Shown one piece after another: positions 17,065 through 25,446 of a stretch of DNA of 64,000 nucleotides (the first letter of the stretch is position 1; each line of letters opens with the position of its first letter). The stretch covers positions 37,558 to 101,557 of the forward strand of contig NZ_RHHO01000007.1 in NCBI RefSeq assembly GCF_003710865.1, read 5' to 3'. Origin of the DNA: Brevibacillus borstelensis (GTDB lineage Bacteria > Bacillota > Bacilli > Brevibacillales > Brevibacillaceae). A program made the translations under genes and the position numbers. Under the pieces are notes generated by a model. It did no database searches, was not told where the DNA came from, and saw only the letters and a program-made list of their open reading frames with translations.

Positions 17065-19473
17065 TCAGTTCCGCAGCGGCTTGTTCTTTGTCAGCATGTG
17101 CTGCATCCGCTGCTGTGTTTTTGGCGTTTTGATCAGCTCCAGAAACGCCTGCTTCTCCAGCTCCAGGATGTACTCCTCGGACACCTCTGTGCCCGCAGGA
17201 ACGCTTCCGCCCGACATCACATAGGCGATCTTGCTGGCGATCAGCTCATCGTGGTCGCTGATGTACCCGCTCTTTTTCATCGAGTAAATATTCTGGCGCA
17301 GATTGGCGTAGCCGCTCTCTCCAATGACGCGGATTTTGCGCGGCTTGGGCGGCGTATAGCCTTCCCGGTCCATCGCCAGCACCAGTTGCTTGGCATCGTA
17401 GAGCAGGTGGTCGGAATTGATGCTGATCCGGTCAGTGGAGCGCAAATAGCCGAGGTTGATCGCTTCCTTGCCGCTGGTCGATACCTTTGCCATGGCAATC
17501 GCTTCAAAAGCCCGGGCCACAAACGGGAACGGGTCTACCGGGACAGTGCCTCCCTCCGGTACGTGCTCCATGGCGCGGAACAGCATTTCCTTCGTGCCGC
17601 CGCCCCCCGGCAAAAGGCCAACGCCGACCTCGACGAGTCCGAGATAGGTTTCTGCCGACGCCTGAACGCGGTCTGCGAGGTAGCAGATCTCCACTCCGCC
17701 GCCGAGCGTCATCCCGAATGGAGCCGCAACGACCGGCCTGTGCATGCTTTTCATCGCATTGCCTACCTTGTGGAAGCGGCTGACCAGCATATCCAGCTCA
17801 AACCAGTTTTCATCCTGGGCTTCCATCAGGGCGTAGCCGAGGTTCATGCCGACGCAGAAGTTTTTCCCCTGATTGCCAATGACCAGGCCGAGGAAATTGC
17901 GCTGCACTTCTTCCACGGCGTAGCCGGCCAACTGCAGGACATCCATGCCCAAAGCGTTGTGCGGCGATGTAAACTCGAGGCAGGCTACGCCATCGCCCAG
18001 ATCCACCAGAGCTGCGCCGGCGTTTTTCTTGATCAGCTTGCCTTGCTCCTTGAGCGCGGCCAGGTTGATCTTTTCCTTTTTCTCCTCTATGTCTTTATAG
18101 GCGCCGCCGATTGCGAATGCTGCCCGGCGTCCCTCCTGTTTTTGATAGAAAGACGTTTTTCCGCTTGCCAAAAGCTCCTCTACCAGTGCCGGGATGCTCT
18201 CTCCTTCTTCGCGCATCCGGGCCACCGATTTTTCCACCCCGATGGCGTCCCAAGTCTCAAACGGTCCCAGCTCCCAGCCGAAGCCCCACTTCATCGCCTG
18301 GTCGACAGAGACGATGTCATCCGCGATTTCATGCGCTTTTTCAGCCGAGTAGAGCAAGACCTTTTTGAAGACGCTCCAGACAAATTCGCTTCCCTTGTCT
18401 TTTCCGTATACGAGAGCCTTCAGCTTTTCCGGCAGCGTTTTGGCTGTCTTGGCCGCCTCCAGCGAAGCGTATTTTGCCTTCGCCCGCGGGCGGTACTCCA
18501 TCGTATTGTAGTCCAGCGCAAGGATTTCCTTGCCTTCCGCTGTTTTCACCTGCTTGAAAAAACCTTGTCCGGCTTTTTGGCCGAGCCAGCGTTTCTCCAC
18601 CATCTCCAGGACAAAGGTCGGGACCTCGAACACGGCGATCTCCTGCGCGTCCGAACTTTTTTGTTTGACGTTGTTTGCAACGTGCACATAGGTGTCGAGA
18701 CCGACGACATCAAGCGTGCGGAATGTGGCGCTTTTCGGACGGCCGATCGCCGGACCCGTCAACGCGTCTACTTCGTCCACGCCAAGCCCGAGCCGAACCA
18801 TTTCCTGAATGGAGACCTGGAGGCCGTATGTGCCAATCCGGTTGGCGATAAAGTTGGGCGTATCCTTGCAAAGAACCGTCCCTTTGCCGAGGACAAATTC
18901 TCCGAAATGCATCATGTAGTCGACAATCGCCGGATCGGTATCCTGCCCCGGAATAATCTCCAGAAGCTTCAGATAACGAGGCGGATTAAAGAAGTGGGTG
19001 CCCAGGAAATGCCGGCGGAATTCCTCGGAGCGACCCTCGCTCATTTCGTTGATGGAGACACCGGATGTATTGGAGGAGACGATCGTTCCAGGCTTTCTAT
19101 GGGCTTCTACCGTTTCAAACACCTTTTTCTTGACGTCGAGGTTTTCGACGACGACCTCGATGATCCAATCCACTTCACCCAGATAGGACAGGTGATCCTC
19201 CAGGTTGCCGACGGTGATCAGCTCAAGATTGGCCTTGTCGTAGAGCGGAGCCGGTTTTTCCTTCAACAGCCGCTCTTTGCCGCTTTGCGCAATCCGATTT
19301 CGAACGGCAGGGTCTGCCAGCGTTTTCCCTTTTTTACTCTCTTCTTCCGTCAATTCACCCGGCACGATGTCGAGCAGATAGACAGGGATACCCACATTGG
19401 CCAAGTGAGCGGCGATACCTGCTCCCATCACGCCGGAACCGAGAACAGCCGCTTTGCGAATTTTGCGTTCCAT
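17065..19473 (-). CDS. fadN: 3-hydroxyacyl-CoA dehydrogenase / enoyl-CoA hydratase FadN
   Basis: Bifunctional beta-oxidation enzyme of 802 residues. The N-terminal NAD-binding domain starts RKAAVLGSGVMGAGIAAHLA, followed by the hydroxyacyl-CoA dehydrogenase catalytic part (GTHFFNPPRYLKLLEIIPG; DTPNFIANRIGTYG). The C-terminal third is a crotonase-like hydratase (PVVAAPFGMTLGGGVEICYL, then GLVEVGVGLLPGGGGTKEM with the likely catalytic glutamate). I choose the ATG at 19473 behind AGGGAGG; an in-frame extension to 19614 runs through the regulatory region. First gene of fadNAE, with a FadR box 127 nt upstream. Confidence 0.94.
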   Translation of the reverse strand: MERKIRKAAVLGSGVMGAGIAAHLANVGIPVYLLDIVPGELTEEESKKGKTLADPAVRNRIAQSGKERLLKEKPAPLYDKANLELITVGNLEDHLSYLGEVDWIIEVVVENLDVKKKVFETVEAHRKPGTIVSSNTSGVSINEMSEGRSEEFRRHFLGTHFFNPPRYLKLLEIIPGQDTDPAIVDYMMHFGEFVLGKGTVLCKDTPNFIANRIGTYGLQVSIQEMVRLGLGVDEVDALTGPAIGRPKSATFRTLDVVGLDTYVHVANNVKQKSSDAQEIAVFEVPTFVLEMVEKRWLGQKAGQGFFKQVKTAEGKEILALDYNTMEYRPRAKAKYASLEAAKTAKTLPEKLKALVYGKDKGSEFVWSVFKKVLLYSAEKAHEIADDIVSVDQAMKWGFGWELGPFETWDAIGVEKSVARMREEGESIPALVEELLASGKTSFYQKQEGRRAAFAIGGAYKDIEEKKEKINLAALKEQGKLIKKNAGAALVDLGDGVACLEFTSPHNALGMDVLQLAGYAVEEVQRNFLGLVIGNQGKNFCVGMNLGYALMEAQDENWFELDMLVSRFHKVGNAMKSMHRPVVAAPFGMTLGGGVEICYLADRVQASAETYLGLVEVGVGLLPGGGGTKEMLFRAMEHVPEGGTVPVDPFPFVARAFEAIAMAKVSTSGKEAINLGYLRSTDRISINSDHLLYDAKQLVLAMDREGYTPPKPRKIRVIGESGYANLRQNIYSMKKSGYISDHDELIASKIAYVMSGGSVPAGTEVSEEYILELEKQAFLELIKTPKTQQRMQHMLTKNKPLRN

Positions 19474-19599
19474 CCAATACCCTCCCTCATGTAAACTAGA
19501 ATCTCGCGGTAAATACGAAATAGTCTGAACAAAAAATCCTTGCTTTCTGATTTCTACTCGTTCAAAAATATTCCTGTATTCCGCTTTACATGTCTCCTT

Positions 19600-19617
19600 T
19601 GAATGAATGCTCATTCA
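19600..19617. promoter_or_regulatory. FadR operator upstream of fadN
   Basis: TGAATGAATGCTCATTCA matches the Bacillus FadR box TGAATGAMTANTCATTCA at all but one defined base. It lies 127 nt before fadN. FadR is a TetR-family repressor released by long-chain acyl-CoA; its gene is not in this window. Confidence 0.85.
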
Positions 19618-19629
19618 TTTTTGTTTTGT

Positions 19630-19673
19630 AAAAAAACATCTCACCACTTTTTGCTTGCGCTTTCGTGAGATGT
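19630..19673 (-). terminator. Terminator-like hairpin just upstream of the fad promoter region
   Basis: On the minus strand ACATCTCAC and GTGAGATGT pair, followed by seven T. It ends 13 nt before the FadR box and would block read-through from the SLH gene, which already has its own terminator at 19808-19848. Confidence 0.7.
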
Positions 19674-19807
19674 CTGGCAGTTCAGCCGACACTGAATCAC
19701 CGTTCAGTTTTTATTGTAATCGAAAAGAGAAGCCGTTGCAATCTCCATTTGCCGATTTTTTGCAACAGCAAGACTGTACGCTTTTTCATCTTTTGGGACA
19801 ATCAATC

Positions 19808-19848
19808 AAAAAAGGAGGGATGCCGAACGTTTCTGTCGGCTGCTCCCT
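19808..19848 (-). terminator. Rho-independent terminator after the SLH gene
   Basis: Minus strand GGGA...GCCGA pairs with TCGGC...TCCC, followed by TTTTTT, 18 nt after the SLH stop codon. The region 19680-19800 between the two terminators holds no gene that I can support. Confidence 0.75.
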
Positions 19849-19865
19849 TCCCTTCCCTTCTCTTC

Positions 19866-20987
19866 TTACCGCTCTCTGTACGCAATCGACGTAATCTTAT
19901 GTCCAAACGGATTGGATTCGTCTTTTTCAAATAGGAACTCCAGCTCATAGGGTCCCACCTGGCGATGCTCGTACTTGCCGGTCACCCATAATTTATCGGA
20001 ACTGTTTTCGTCCCTTTTGAGCTTCAATTCCGCCATGTAACTATGCAGCGGCAAAGCTGCTTGCAATTTGGTCAGACTCTCTATGGCAGCTTCGCTTACA
20101 TAGGAAGACAAGCGCTGCTGATCTTTGTCCAAAAACGCCCGATTGGCCGCCGTCAACAGCAGGTTGGCTGCGATCTGCTGCCGCTTCGTGCTTTCCTTGA
20201 ACTGCTTGCTGGCGTCCCCCTCCAAAAAATGATGCAAGCGGGTGAGCACAACCGCAAACTGGGCTCTGGTCATGTTGGAGTACGGGTCAAAATTTCGCTG
20301 CCCGCCAAACAGTTGGAATTCCCGAATCGCTTCCGCATAAGGAGAAACGGTATCGACGTAGCTGCTCTTGTGCTTCCACTGGGAATAGCCGTCATAAAAC
20401 AGTCTTACGTCATTGATTTTGGGCTCGACGATGCGAAGCTTGTATGGCGACAGCACATGGAACAGGATCATGCTCGCCTCTTCCCTCGACATCGGATATT
20501 GCAGGTAAGGCGTAGGCACCCACCATTCGGGATTGACTTTCTGCGGTTTTTTCATCAGCATGCCATTTGATGCGAGATGCAGATTGTAGACCATCAGATC
20601 GCCCGGCCTGAAATCGTTGACAAACCCGGTGTTTACATCGAGCAACACCTGCATGTTGGCAACCAGTCCTTCGATTTCCGTTTTCAACGGATAGCGATGA
20701 TCCAGATACGGCTGGGGGACGGGGGTTGCAAGTCTTCCGTACACATCCTCCAGAACGCGGTTGACCAGTGCCAGCGCTTCTCCGCGCGACACCGTCTTGT
20801 CCGGGTTGAAGTGGCGGTTCCCTCCGTGCTTGAATATGCCCCGCTGTTCAAGAAAGAGGATCTCCTTTTCAGCCCAGTGCCCTCTGATATCATCGTAGTA
20901 AGTTTCCGCCGCCCCCGCCTGGACAGCAAAAACTGACTGCACCAGGATTGCGACAATGAGTAGGAAAAGAGAATGCCGTTTGCGCAT
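19866..20987 (-). CDS. Secreted SLH-domain protein
   Basis: Exported protein of 373 residues. The signal peptide is MRKRHSLFLLIVAILVQSVF with likely cleavage after VQAGA. Two S-layer-homology-like segments are seen: YDDIRGHWAEKEILFLEQRG then DKTVSRGEALALVNRVL near residues 30-80, and AIREFQLFGGQRNFDPYSNM then TRAQFAVVLTRL around residues 220-255; a weaker SLH-like stretch around MSREEASMILFHVL lies between them. SLH domains usually anchor proteins to secondary cell-wall polymer. The C-terminal 110 residues have no motif I recognise. Monocistronic, with its own terminator. Confidence 0.8.
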   Translation of the reverse strand: MRKRHSLFLLIVAILVQSVFAVQAGAAETYYDDIRGHWAEKEILFLEQRGIFKHGGNRHFNPDKTVSRGEALALVNRVLEDVYGRLATPVPQPYLDHRYPLKTEIEGLVANMQVLLDVNTGFVNDFRPGDLMVYNLHLASNGMLMKKPQKVNPEWWVPTPYLQYPMSREEASMILFHVLSPYKLRIVEPKINDVRLFYDGYSQWKHKSSYVDTVSPYAEAIREFQLFGGQRNFDPYSNMTRAQFAVVLTRLHHFLEGDASKQFKESTKRQQIAANLLLTAANRAFLDKDQQRLSSYVSEAAIESLTKLQAALPLHSYMAELKLKRDENSSDKLWVTGKYEHRQVGPYELEFLFEKDESNPFGHKITSIAYRER

Positions 20988-21021
20988 ACTATACTCCTTT
21001 CAGATTATTTTTAAAGCTAAG

Positions 21022-21243
21022 CTAATATGTAAGCCAACTATTCCCTCTCCATTTGGCAGGTCCACCTAGCCGAATGGTTGCATTTTCCCTTACTAAAACA
21101 CTATATGACCCGAGACAAAAATACCAATCATTTCTACAATTGTAAAGATTGCCAGAAAAATTGAACAGATAGAAGTAGTCTTCAGGAACTAAAAATAGTT
21201 CCTTTCGCCCATCACCAGAAAAAATAAACGGCTTTATGTACAA
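21022..21243 (-). CDS. Doubtful small ORF or gene fragment
   Basis: A 73-codon minus-strand frame in an AT-rich 335-bp gap between the SLH gene and the ABC operon. It reads ...FLVPEDYFYLFNFSGNLYNC and ends GPAKWRGNSWLTY, which looks protein-like. The only start is a TTG without a ribosome site, right after two stop codons, so it may be the 3' remnant of a longer gene. I do not recognise the family. Confidence 0.25.
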   Translation of the reverse strand: MYIKPFIFSGDGRKELFLVPEDYFYLFNFSGNLYNCRNDWYFCLGSYSVLVRENATIRLGGPAKWRGNSWLTY

Positions 21244-21278
21244 TCATCGTTAGTTCCAAAGAATCGTTTTGAAAACAG

Positions 21279-21306
21279 AAAAACCGGAGACCCTGAGGCC
21301 CCCGGT
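21279..21306 (-). terminator. Terminator after the ABC transporter operon
   Basis: Minus strand ACCGGGGGCC and GTCTCCGGT form the stem, followed by TTTTT, 17 nt after the permease stop. Confidence 0.75.
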
Positions 21307-21322
21307 GACAGCTTGCAAATGA

Positions 21323-22984
21323 TCAGTCGATTTTTTCCATCCAGCCTGGTCCTTTTTTCATCAATATACGATACAGAATCAGGTCCACGATCACAAACAG
21401 GACGCATACAGTGCCGGCAACCATGGAGCTTGCGGCATCTCCCTGGATCACAAAGAAGAAAATCAATCCGGAAACAGCCAGCATGATGATGAGCGGTATG
21501 AGCGTGTTCATGTTCTGCTTCACCGCTTTTTGCTCCGAGTCCCAATCCAGCTTGGGCATGTTCAGGTCGATCATGATCCCAATCAGATTGATAAACAGGA
21601 TTCCCGGGACAGCCGCCACAAAAGACAGGAGCAGAAAGGAGACAGGAGCTTGCAGTGCGATACCCGCCAGAACCTCCATCAATAGCAGGCTGAAAACGCC
21701 TAAAATACATCCCGGTACAATTTTTGCCAAGATGATCACCGAAGCGGGAACCGGCAGAAACTTGTTGACGAAAAAGTTCTGTCCCTCCCGAGAAATTGCC
21801 GTTACAGAGATGCTCCCCGTGGTCGTAATAAACATGGCTGCGGCCACTGCGATTGCAATGCCGATCCCTGCCGCTGTCTCCGATTGAAGCATCTCCCCGT
21901 ATGCGGAAAGGCCGGACAAGCCATCTGAGCGTGTCGCCAAGGGCAGAAAAGCAATAAACGGCAAAAAGAGACTGGAAAGCACGCAGTTGAGCAGAAAGGC
22001 AGGTGTCCGGAACAGCGTTTTCCACTCTTTGATCGCGTAGGCGAGGAAGGCGGAACGTTTTCCCGTCATGCGGTCAAACTCTTCCGCACTGGCCCGCTGG
22101 CGCTTCGCAGCCGTTTCCGAAATGCCCATAACGCCTTTCAAATACAACCGATCACCGAGAATAATGAGCGCTGCTCCGAAGGCTGCGGAGATGAACAGGA
22201 AAGCCCCAAGATAGCCGATGCCGACTAACGTGCCTGCTTCTGCCAAAGCCATCGCGCCCAGTCTGCTCGTCGGAAACATCTGTGTGACGAGCGACAAAAA
22301 CATATTTTTGTCTGACAAAATCATTTCCTGAAGCTGCTCTGCGTTCTCAATCGTACTTGCCCCCCGCTGCACGATTGCCTGAAACCCGATCGCGATCGCG
22401 GTGGCCACCAAGCCGCCGACCAGCCGGAAGCGGTCTTTACTCTTGCCGATGTTGGTAAACCGCATGAACACCATCGCCACAAGCGAGGCTAGGACGACAG
22501 GAATGACCGGCAGCACCAAAAAAGTGATCAGCATGTGCAGGTAGTAAAGGACGCCTGCGCCGCTTTTGACTCCGTACGTAATCAAAAGAGGTCCTAAAAG
22601 GATCGCCACCGTCGCATACTCGTACAGAAGCGTGACGAGAAACTTCGCGCCGATAATCTGAGCGGGCTTGAGCGGCAGAGGGAGCAGATGCTCAATGTCC
22701 TGTGAATAAAAAAAGACGGATAGAACGTAAAAAATGCCGAGAACAAAGATGCCCAAGCAGGCTGCAGCCAGCCCCAACCCCAACAGAACCGTTTCCTGTC
22801 CGACCAGCTTCAGGCCGTCATAGAGCGCTGATGCAATCATGACGTAGGCCGACATCAACGGCAACAGGCCGAGACAAGCCAACAGCAGCAGCGCAATCTT
22901 TTTCCACCTGTCCTTTGCTTTGCCTCCCAAAAAGCCGCTGCCGTTTTTCAGCATCACTTTTGTCAATTGCCAGGTCTTATTCAT
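21323..22984 (-). CDS. ABC-2-type transporter permease
   Basis: Integral membrane protein of 553 residues with about 12 hydrophobic segments in two halves, separated by a charged loop near residues 290-320 (SETAAKRQRASAEEFDRMTG). It is the permease partner of the ATPase encoded upstream, whose stop it overlaps by 8 nt. Size and layout resemble the large single-polypeptide permeases of the putative ABC-2 group in Bacillota. The substrate cannot be told; exporters of lipids, peptides or antibiotics are all possible. The start MNKTWQLTKVMLKNGSGFLG fits the family. Confidence 0.78.
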   Translation of the reverse strand: MNKTWQLTKVMLKNGSGFLGGKAKDRWKKIALLLLACLGLLPLMSAYVMIASALYDGLKLVGQETVLLGLGLAAACLGIFVLGIFYVLSVFFYSQDIEHLLPLPLKPAQIIGAKFLVTLLYEYATVAILLGPLLITYGVKSGAGVLYYLHMLITFLVLPVIPVVLASLVAMVFMRFTNIGKSKDRFRLVGGLVATAIAIGFQAIVQRGASTIENAEQLQEMILSDKNMFLSLVTQMFPTSRLGAMALAEAGTLVGIGYLGAFLFISAAFGAALIILGDRLYLKGVMGISETAAKRQRASAEEFDRMTGKRSAFLAYAIKEWKTLFRTPAFLLNCVLSSLFLPFIAFLPLATRSDGLSGLSAYGEMLQSETAAGIGIAIAVAAAMFITTTGSISVTAISREGQNFFVNKFLPVPASVIILAKIVPGCILGVFSLLLMEVLAGIALQAPVSFLLLSFVAAVPGILFINLIGIMIDLNMPKLDWDSEQKAVKQNMNTLIPLIIMLAVSGLIFFFVIQGDAASSMVAGTVCVLFVIVDLILYRILMKKGPGWMEKID

Positions 22985-23702
22985 GATCGGTCATCTCCAG
23001 GAACAAGCGCTCCAGTGATTCATCGGACTGGAAGTGCTCCTGCATCTCGCGGAATGTACCGCAGAACTGCAGGACTCCTTTGTTGATAATGGCTACCCGA
23101 TCGCACAGCTTTTCCGCCACTTCCAGTACGTGAGTCGAGAAAAGCACAGTCCTTCCGGAGTCGGCGTGCTCCCGCATCATTTCTTTCAGGGTATAGGATG
23201 ATTTCGGATCGAGACCGGTCAGCGGTTCGTCCATAATCCAGACTTCCGGCTCGTGGATGAGCACTCCCATGATAATGATTTTTTGCCTCATTCCGTGGGA
23301 ATAGCTCTGGATGGGATCGGTCAGGGCATCGATCATGTCGAACCGTTTCGCCAGAACTTCGATCCGTTCCTTGCGCAGGCTGTGCGGAACCTCGTACATA
23401 TCCGCCATGAAATTGACGTATTCCAATCCTCTCAGCCGCAAAAACAGATCCGGGCTGTCGGGTACAAAGCCAAACTGGCGCTTGGCCGCAACTGTATCGG
23501 TCAAAATATCCTTTCCATTGATCAGCACCGTTCCCCGGTCAGGACGAGTGATCCCCGTAATCATTTTGATAGTGGTTGTTTTCCCTGCGCCATTTGGCCC
23601 CAGAAAACCGAATATCTCGCCTCTCGGAATGGTCAACTGAAGGTTGTCGACCGCTTTTGTCGAGCCGTTGTAGCTTTTGGTAACTCCTTGGAGTTCTATC
23701 AT
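22977..23702 (-). CDS. ABC transporter ATP-binding protein
   Basis: ATPase subunit of about 241 residues. Walker A is FLGPNGAGKTTTIKM, the Q-loop region is FGFVPDSPDLFLRLRG, the signature motif is SYSHGMRQKIIIMG, Walker B is VWIMDEPLTGLDP and the H-loop is TVLFSTHVLE. The signature SHGMRQK is the form typical of exporters of the CcmA/DrrA type. I prefer the second of two adjacent ATGs (23702), 6 nt after GAGGAGG. It forms an operon with the permease. Confidence 0.9.
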   Translation of the reverse strand: MIELQGVTKSYNGSTKAVDNLQLTIPRGEIFGFLGPNGAGKTTTIKMITGITRPDRGTVLINGKDILTDTVAAKRQFGFVPDSPDLFLRLRGLEYVNFMADMYEVPHSLRKERIEVLAKRFDMIDALTDPIQSYSHGMRQKIIIMGVLIHEPEVWIMDEPLTGLDPKSSYTLKEMMREHADSGRTVLFSTHVLEVAEKLCDRVAIINKGVLQFCGTFREMQEHFQSDESLERLFLEMTDHE

Positions 23703-23821
23703 CATGTACCTCCTCATATGTGCCGCTGGGAAGGAAGGTCCCCTGTTTAAGTACGTTTTAACCGGCTTATTGGTTGCATATATCGGAATTTGCGCAATTC
23801 CCCAAATTTATCAAACAAAAC

Positions 23822-23856
23822 AAAAAGGAGCAGTGAACAAATTCACTCTCCTTTTT
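23822..23856. terminator. Bidirectional terminator
   Basis: AAAAAGGAG and CTCCTTTTT pair, with an inner AGTGAA/TTCACT stem. On the minus strand it terminates the hypothetical gene at 23886-24302. Confidence 0.75.
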
Positions 23857-23885
23857 GGATGCAACTGTTTGCCGCATTCTGTTCA

Positions 23886-24302
23886 TTAGGCTTGCGGAAT
23901 GAAGCTTCCGTCTCTGAGCATGGTCAATTCGCCCATGATAAAGGCAATATCTTCATTGTCGCCCAGCACGCCGCGCTCTTCCAGCGCTTCCAGACGGCGC
24001 AGCAAAATATTGGCAAAGTCCTGGATTTGCACCGGATGCCCTTCCATGTCTGCCTCGTCCATGACAGTGATGTCCATCATGGCTTCCAGGTGGGTAACCA
24101 TGCGAAAACCGCCGATCTCACCGAGGTATTCGGGCTTGTTGAAAGAAGAGCGCTCCAATTTTTTCAACATGCTCACAATATCGTTTGCATACATGCTGGG
24201 AAAGGCCACCTGATAAAAATTCCGGTTGGCTGCTTCTTCTGTCTTAATGATCAGTACGTCCGTACCTTCCAGCTTTTTCACTTTTTTTCCAAAACCAAAC
24301 AT
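23886..24302 (-). CDS. Conserved-looking hypothetical protein
   Basis: Acidic protein of 138 residues, MFGFGKKVKKLEGTDVLIIK..., with no signal peptide or membrane segment. The N-terminus is basic; the middle is alpha/beta-like with helix-rich parts (FANILLRRLEALEERGVLGD). I do not recognise a family. The ATG at 24302 is chosen over an upstream in-frame start because GAGGTGG precedes it and the upstream residues look out of place. Monocistronic, with its own terminator downstream. Confidence 0.65.
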   Translation of the reverse strand: MFGFGKKVKKLEGTDVLIIKTEEAANRNFYQVAFPSMYANDIVSMLKKLERSSFNKPEYLGEIGGFRMVTHLEAMMDITVMDEADMEGHPVQIQDFANILLRRLEALEERGVLGDNEDIAFIMGELTMLRDGSFIPQA

Positions 24303-24503
24303 GATTATCCACCTCAACTATTCGAACTGCATGACTCCCTTCATGATAGCCGTAAATACTGGTTGGAAACAACCCCTATCTGTTTCCTGTTTCTTTCACC
24401 TGGTCTTTCTTGCCCTGTCAGGAAAAAGTTAACGCGATTGGCTGTTCTCTCCCGCAGGCATGCTAGATAAAGAGAATCATGTGAGGAGAAGTGAGGTGCT
24501 GGC

Positions 24504-25100
24504 ATGAAACGATGGTTGATTCTGTTTGTGGCGGCTGCTCTCTTCGCTGGCTGCAATGCGGGACCGCAGGACGAGAAGGGAAAAGCCAAAACGACGCAAA
24601 GACAAGAAAGACAAATCGCTGTACAAAAACTGGGGGAGAGCAAGGCCGATACGGTTATTTTCCTCAACAGGGCTGAACACGTCTGGGAGGAGCTTTACTT
24701 TGCGGCGATGGAAAGCAAAAGAAAGCCGATCCGCGAAGACGGCTTGACCTATCGTGCCCTTCCCTCCCGCTTTGACAGCCGGGAGAAAATCGTCTCCTAT
24801 TTTTCCCGCTACTGGACTCGCCCCTTGGCTGAGCGGATGTACGACAATCTGACTACTAAGATAGTCAAGGGAAAGGTCTATCTGGCAGGGCCCTCCGCCC
24901 TGTATCCGGTATTGATTTCGACCGGCAACACGAGCTTGGAAAAAACGGCAGACGGGCTGCTCGTCACGGTGAACGAGGCCACCTCCCCTTCTTTTGCGTC
25001 GGAAAGGACGATTACGTATTTGCTCGTTCGCGACAAAAAAACAAAGCGGTATGAAATCAAATCGAGAACGGGTGCGTACGGCAGCGAACAATTTGAATAA
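24504..25100 (+). CDS. Predicted lipoprotein of unknown function
   Basis: Lipoprotein of 198 residues: signal MKRWLILFVAAALFAGC with lipobox FAGC, then a charged linker (QDEKGKAKTTQRQERQIAVQ) and a globular domain from about residue 50 (ADTVIFLNRAEHVWEELYFA; YFSRYWTRPLAERMYDNL; SERTITYLLVRDKKTKRYEI). The domain vaguely recalls the IseA-type inhibitor of cell-wall endopeptidases, but I cannot confirm this. GAGGTG lies a few bases upstream of the ATG. The gene is followed directly by the proline T-box leader and is probably transcribed separately. Confidence 0.7.
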   Translation: MKRWLILFVAAALFAGCNAGPQDEKGKAKTTQRQERQIAVQKLGESKADTVIFLNRAEHVWEELYFAAMESKRKPIREDGLTYRALPSRFDSREKIVSYFSRYWTRPLAERMYDNLTTKIVKGKVYLAGPSALYPVLISTGNTSLEKTADGLLVTVNEATSPSFASERTITYLLVRDKKTKRYEIKSRTGAYGSEQFE

Positions 25101-25105
25101 CCCTC

Positions 25106-25135
25106 TTGACATTTTTATCCCTCCATGCGAATAAT
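25106..25135 (+). promoter_or_regulatory. Sigma-A promoter of the pro operon leader
   Basis: TTGACA (25106-25111), an 18-nt spacer and AATAAT (25130-25135), immediately upstream of the T-box leader. Confidence 0.7.
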
Positions 25136-25425
25136 TATGAATTAATAAGCGCATACGGATTGCAATGACGGGGACTAGTAAAATCGCATGTCCGGACCAG
25201 AGAGCGAAATTCAGCGGCTGAGAGATTTCGCCCGCGATACGGTTTGAACCCACCCCCAGAGCTGCCAGGGATGACCTGGACAGGTTTCTTTCACCTGTTA
25301 TCAAAGAAAGAGAGCTGGACGATATCCGAGCATCCAACGTGCTCCTATCGTCAAGTAAGGTGGTACCGCGAAGGTAAATGAACCCTTTCGTCCTTATGTC
25401 GAGGAACGAAAGGGTTTTTTATTTT
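25136..25425 (+). promoter_or_regulatory. T-box riboswitch, proline (CCC specifier)
   Basis: Stem I landmarks are GACGGGGACTAGTA and CCAGAGAG. The specifier loop reads GAA-CCC-ACC, so the codon at 25249-25251 is CCC (Pro). The T-box AAGGTGGTACCGCG is at 25357-25370. The terminator AACCCTTTCGT.../...ACGAAAGGGTT plus a T-run is at 25381-25421. Uncharged tRNA-Pro should pair with the specifier and T-box and allow read-through into proB. This fits proline biosynthesis genes downstream. Confidence 0.93.
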
Positions 25426-25446
25426 TCTAGACAAGGAGGCTCTGAG

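Noticed and set aside
17098..19494. Very long plus-strand open frame opposite fadN
   Set aside because: It is a codon-bias shadow of the fadN coding strand with no family features.
19815..19892. Plus-strand 24-codon frame starting MPNVSVGC with a strong-looking GGAGG
   Set aside because: The GGAGG is part of the SLH terminator arm and the frame overlaps the SLH gene 3' end.
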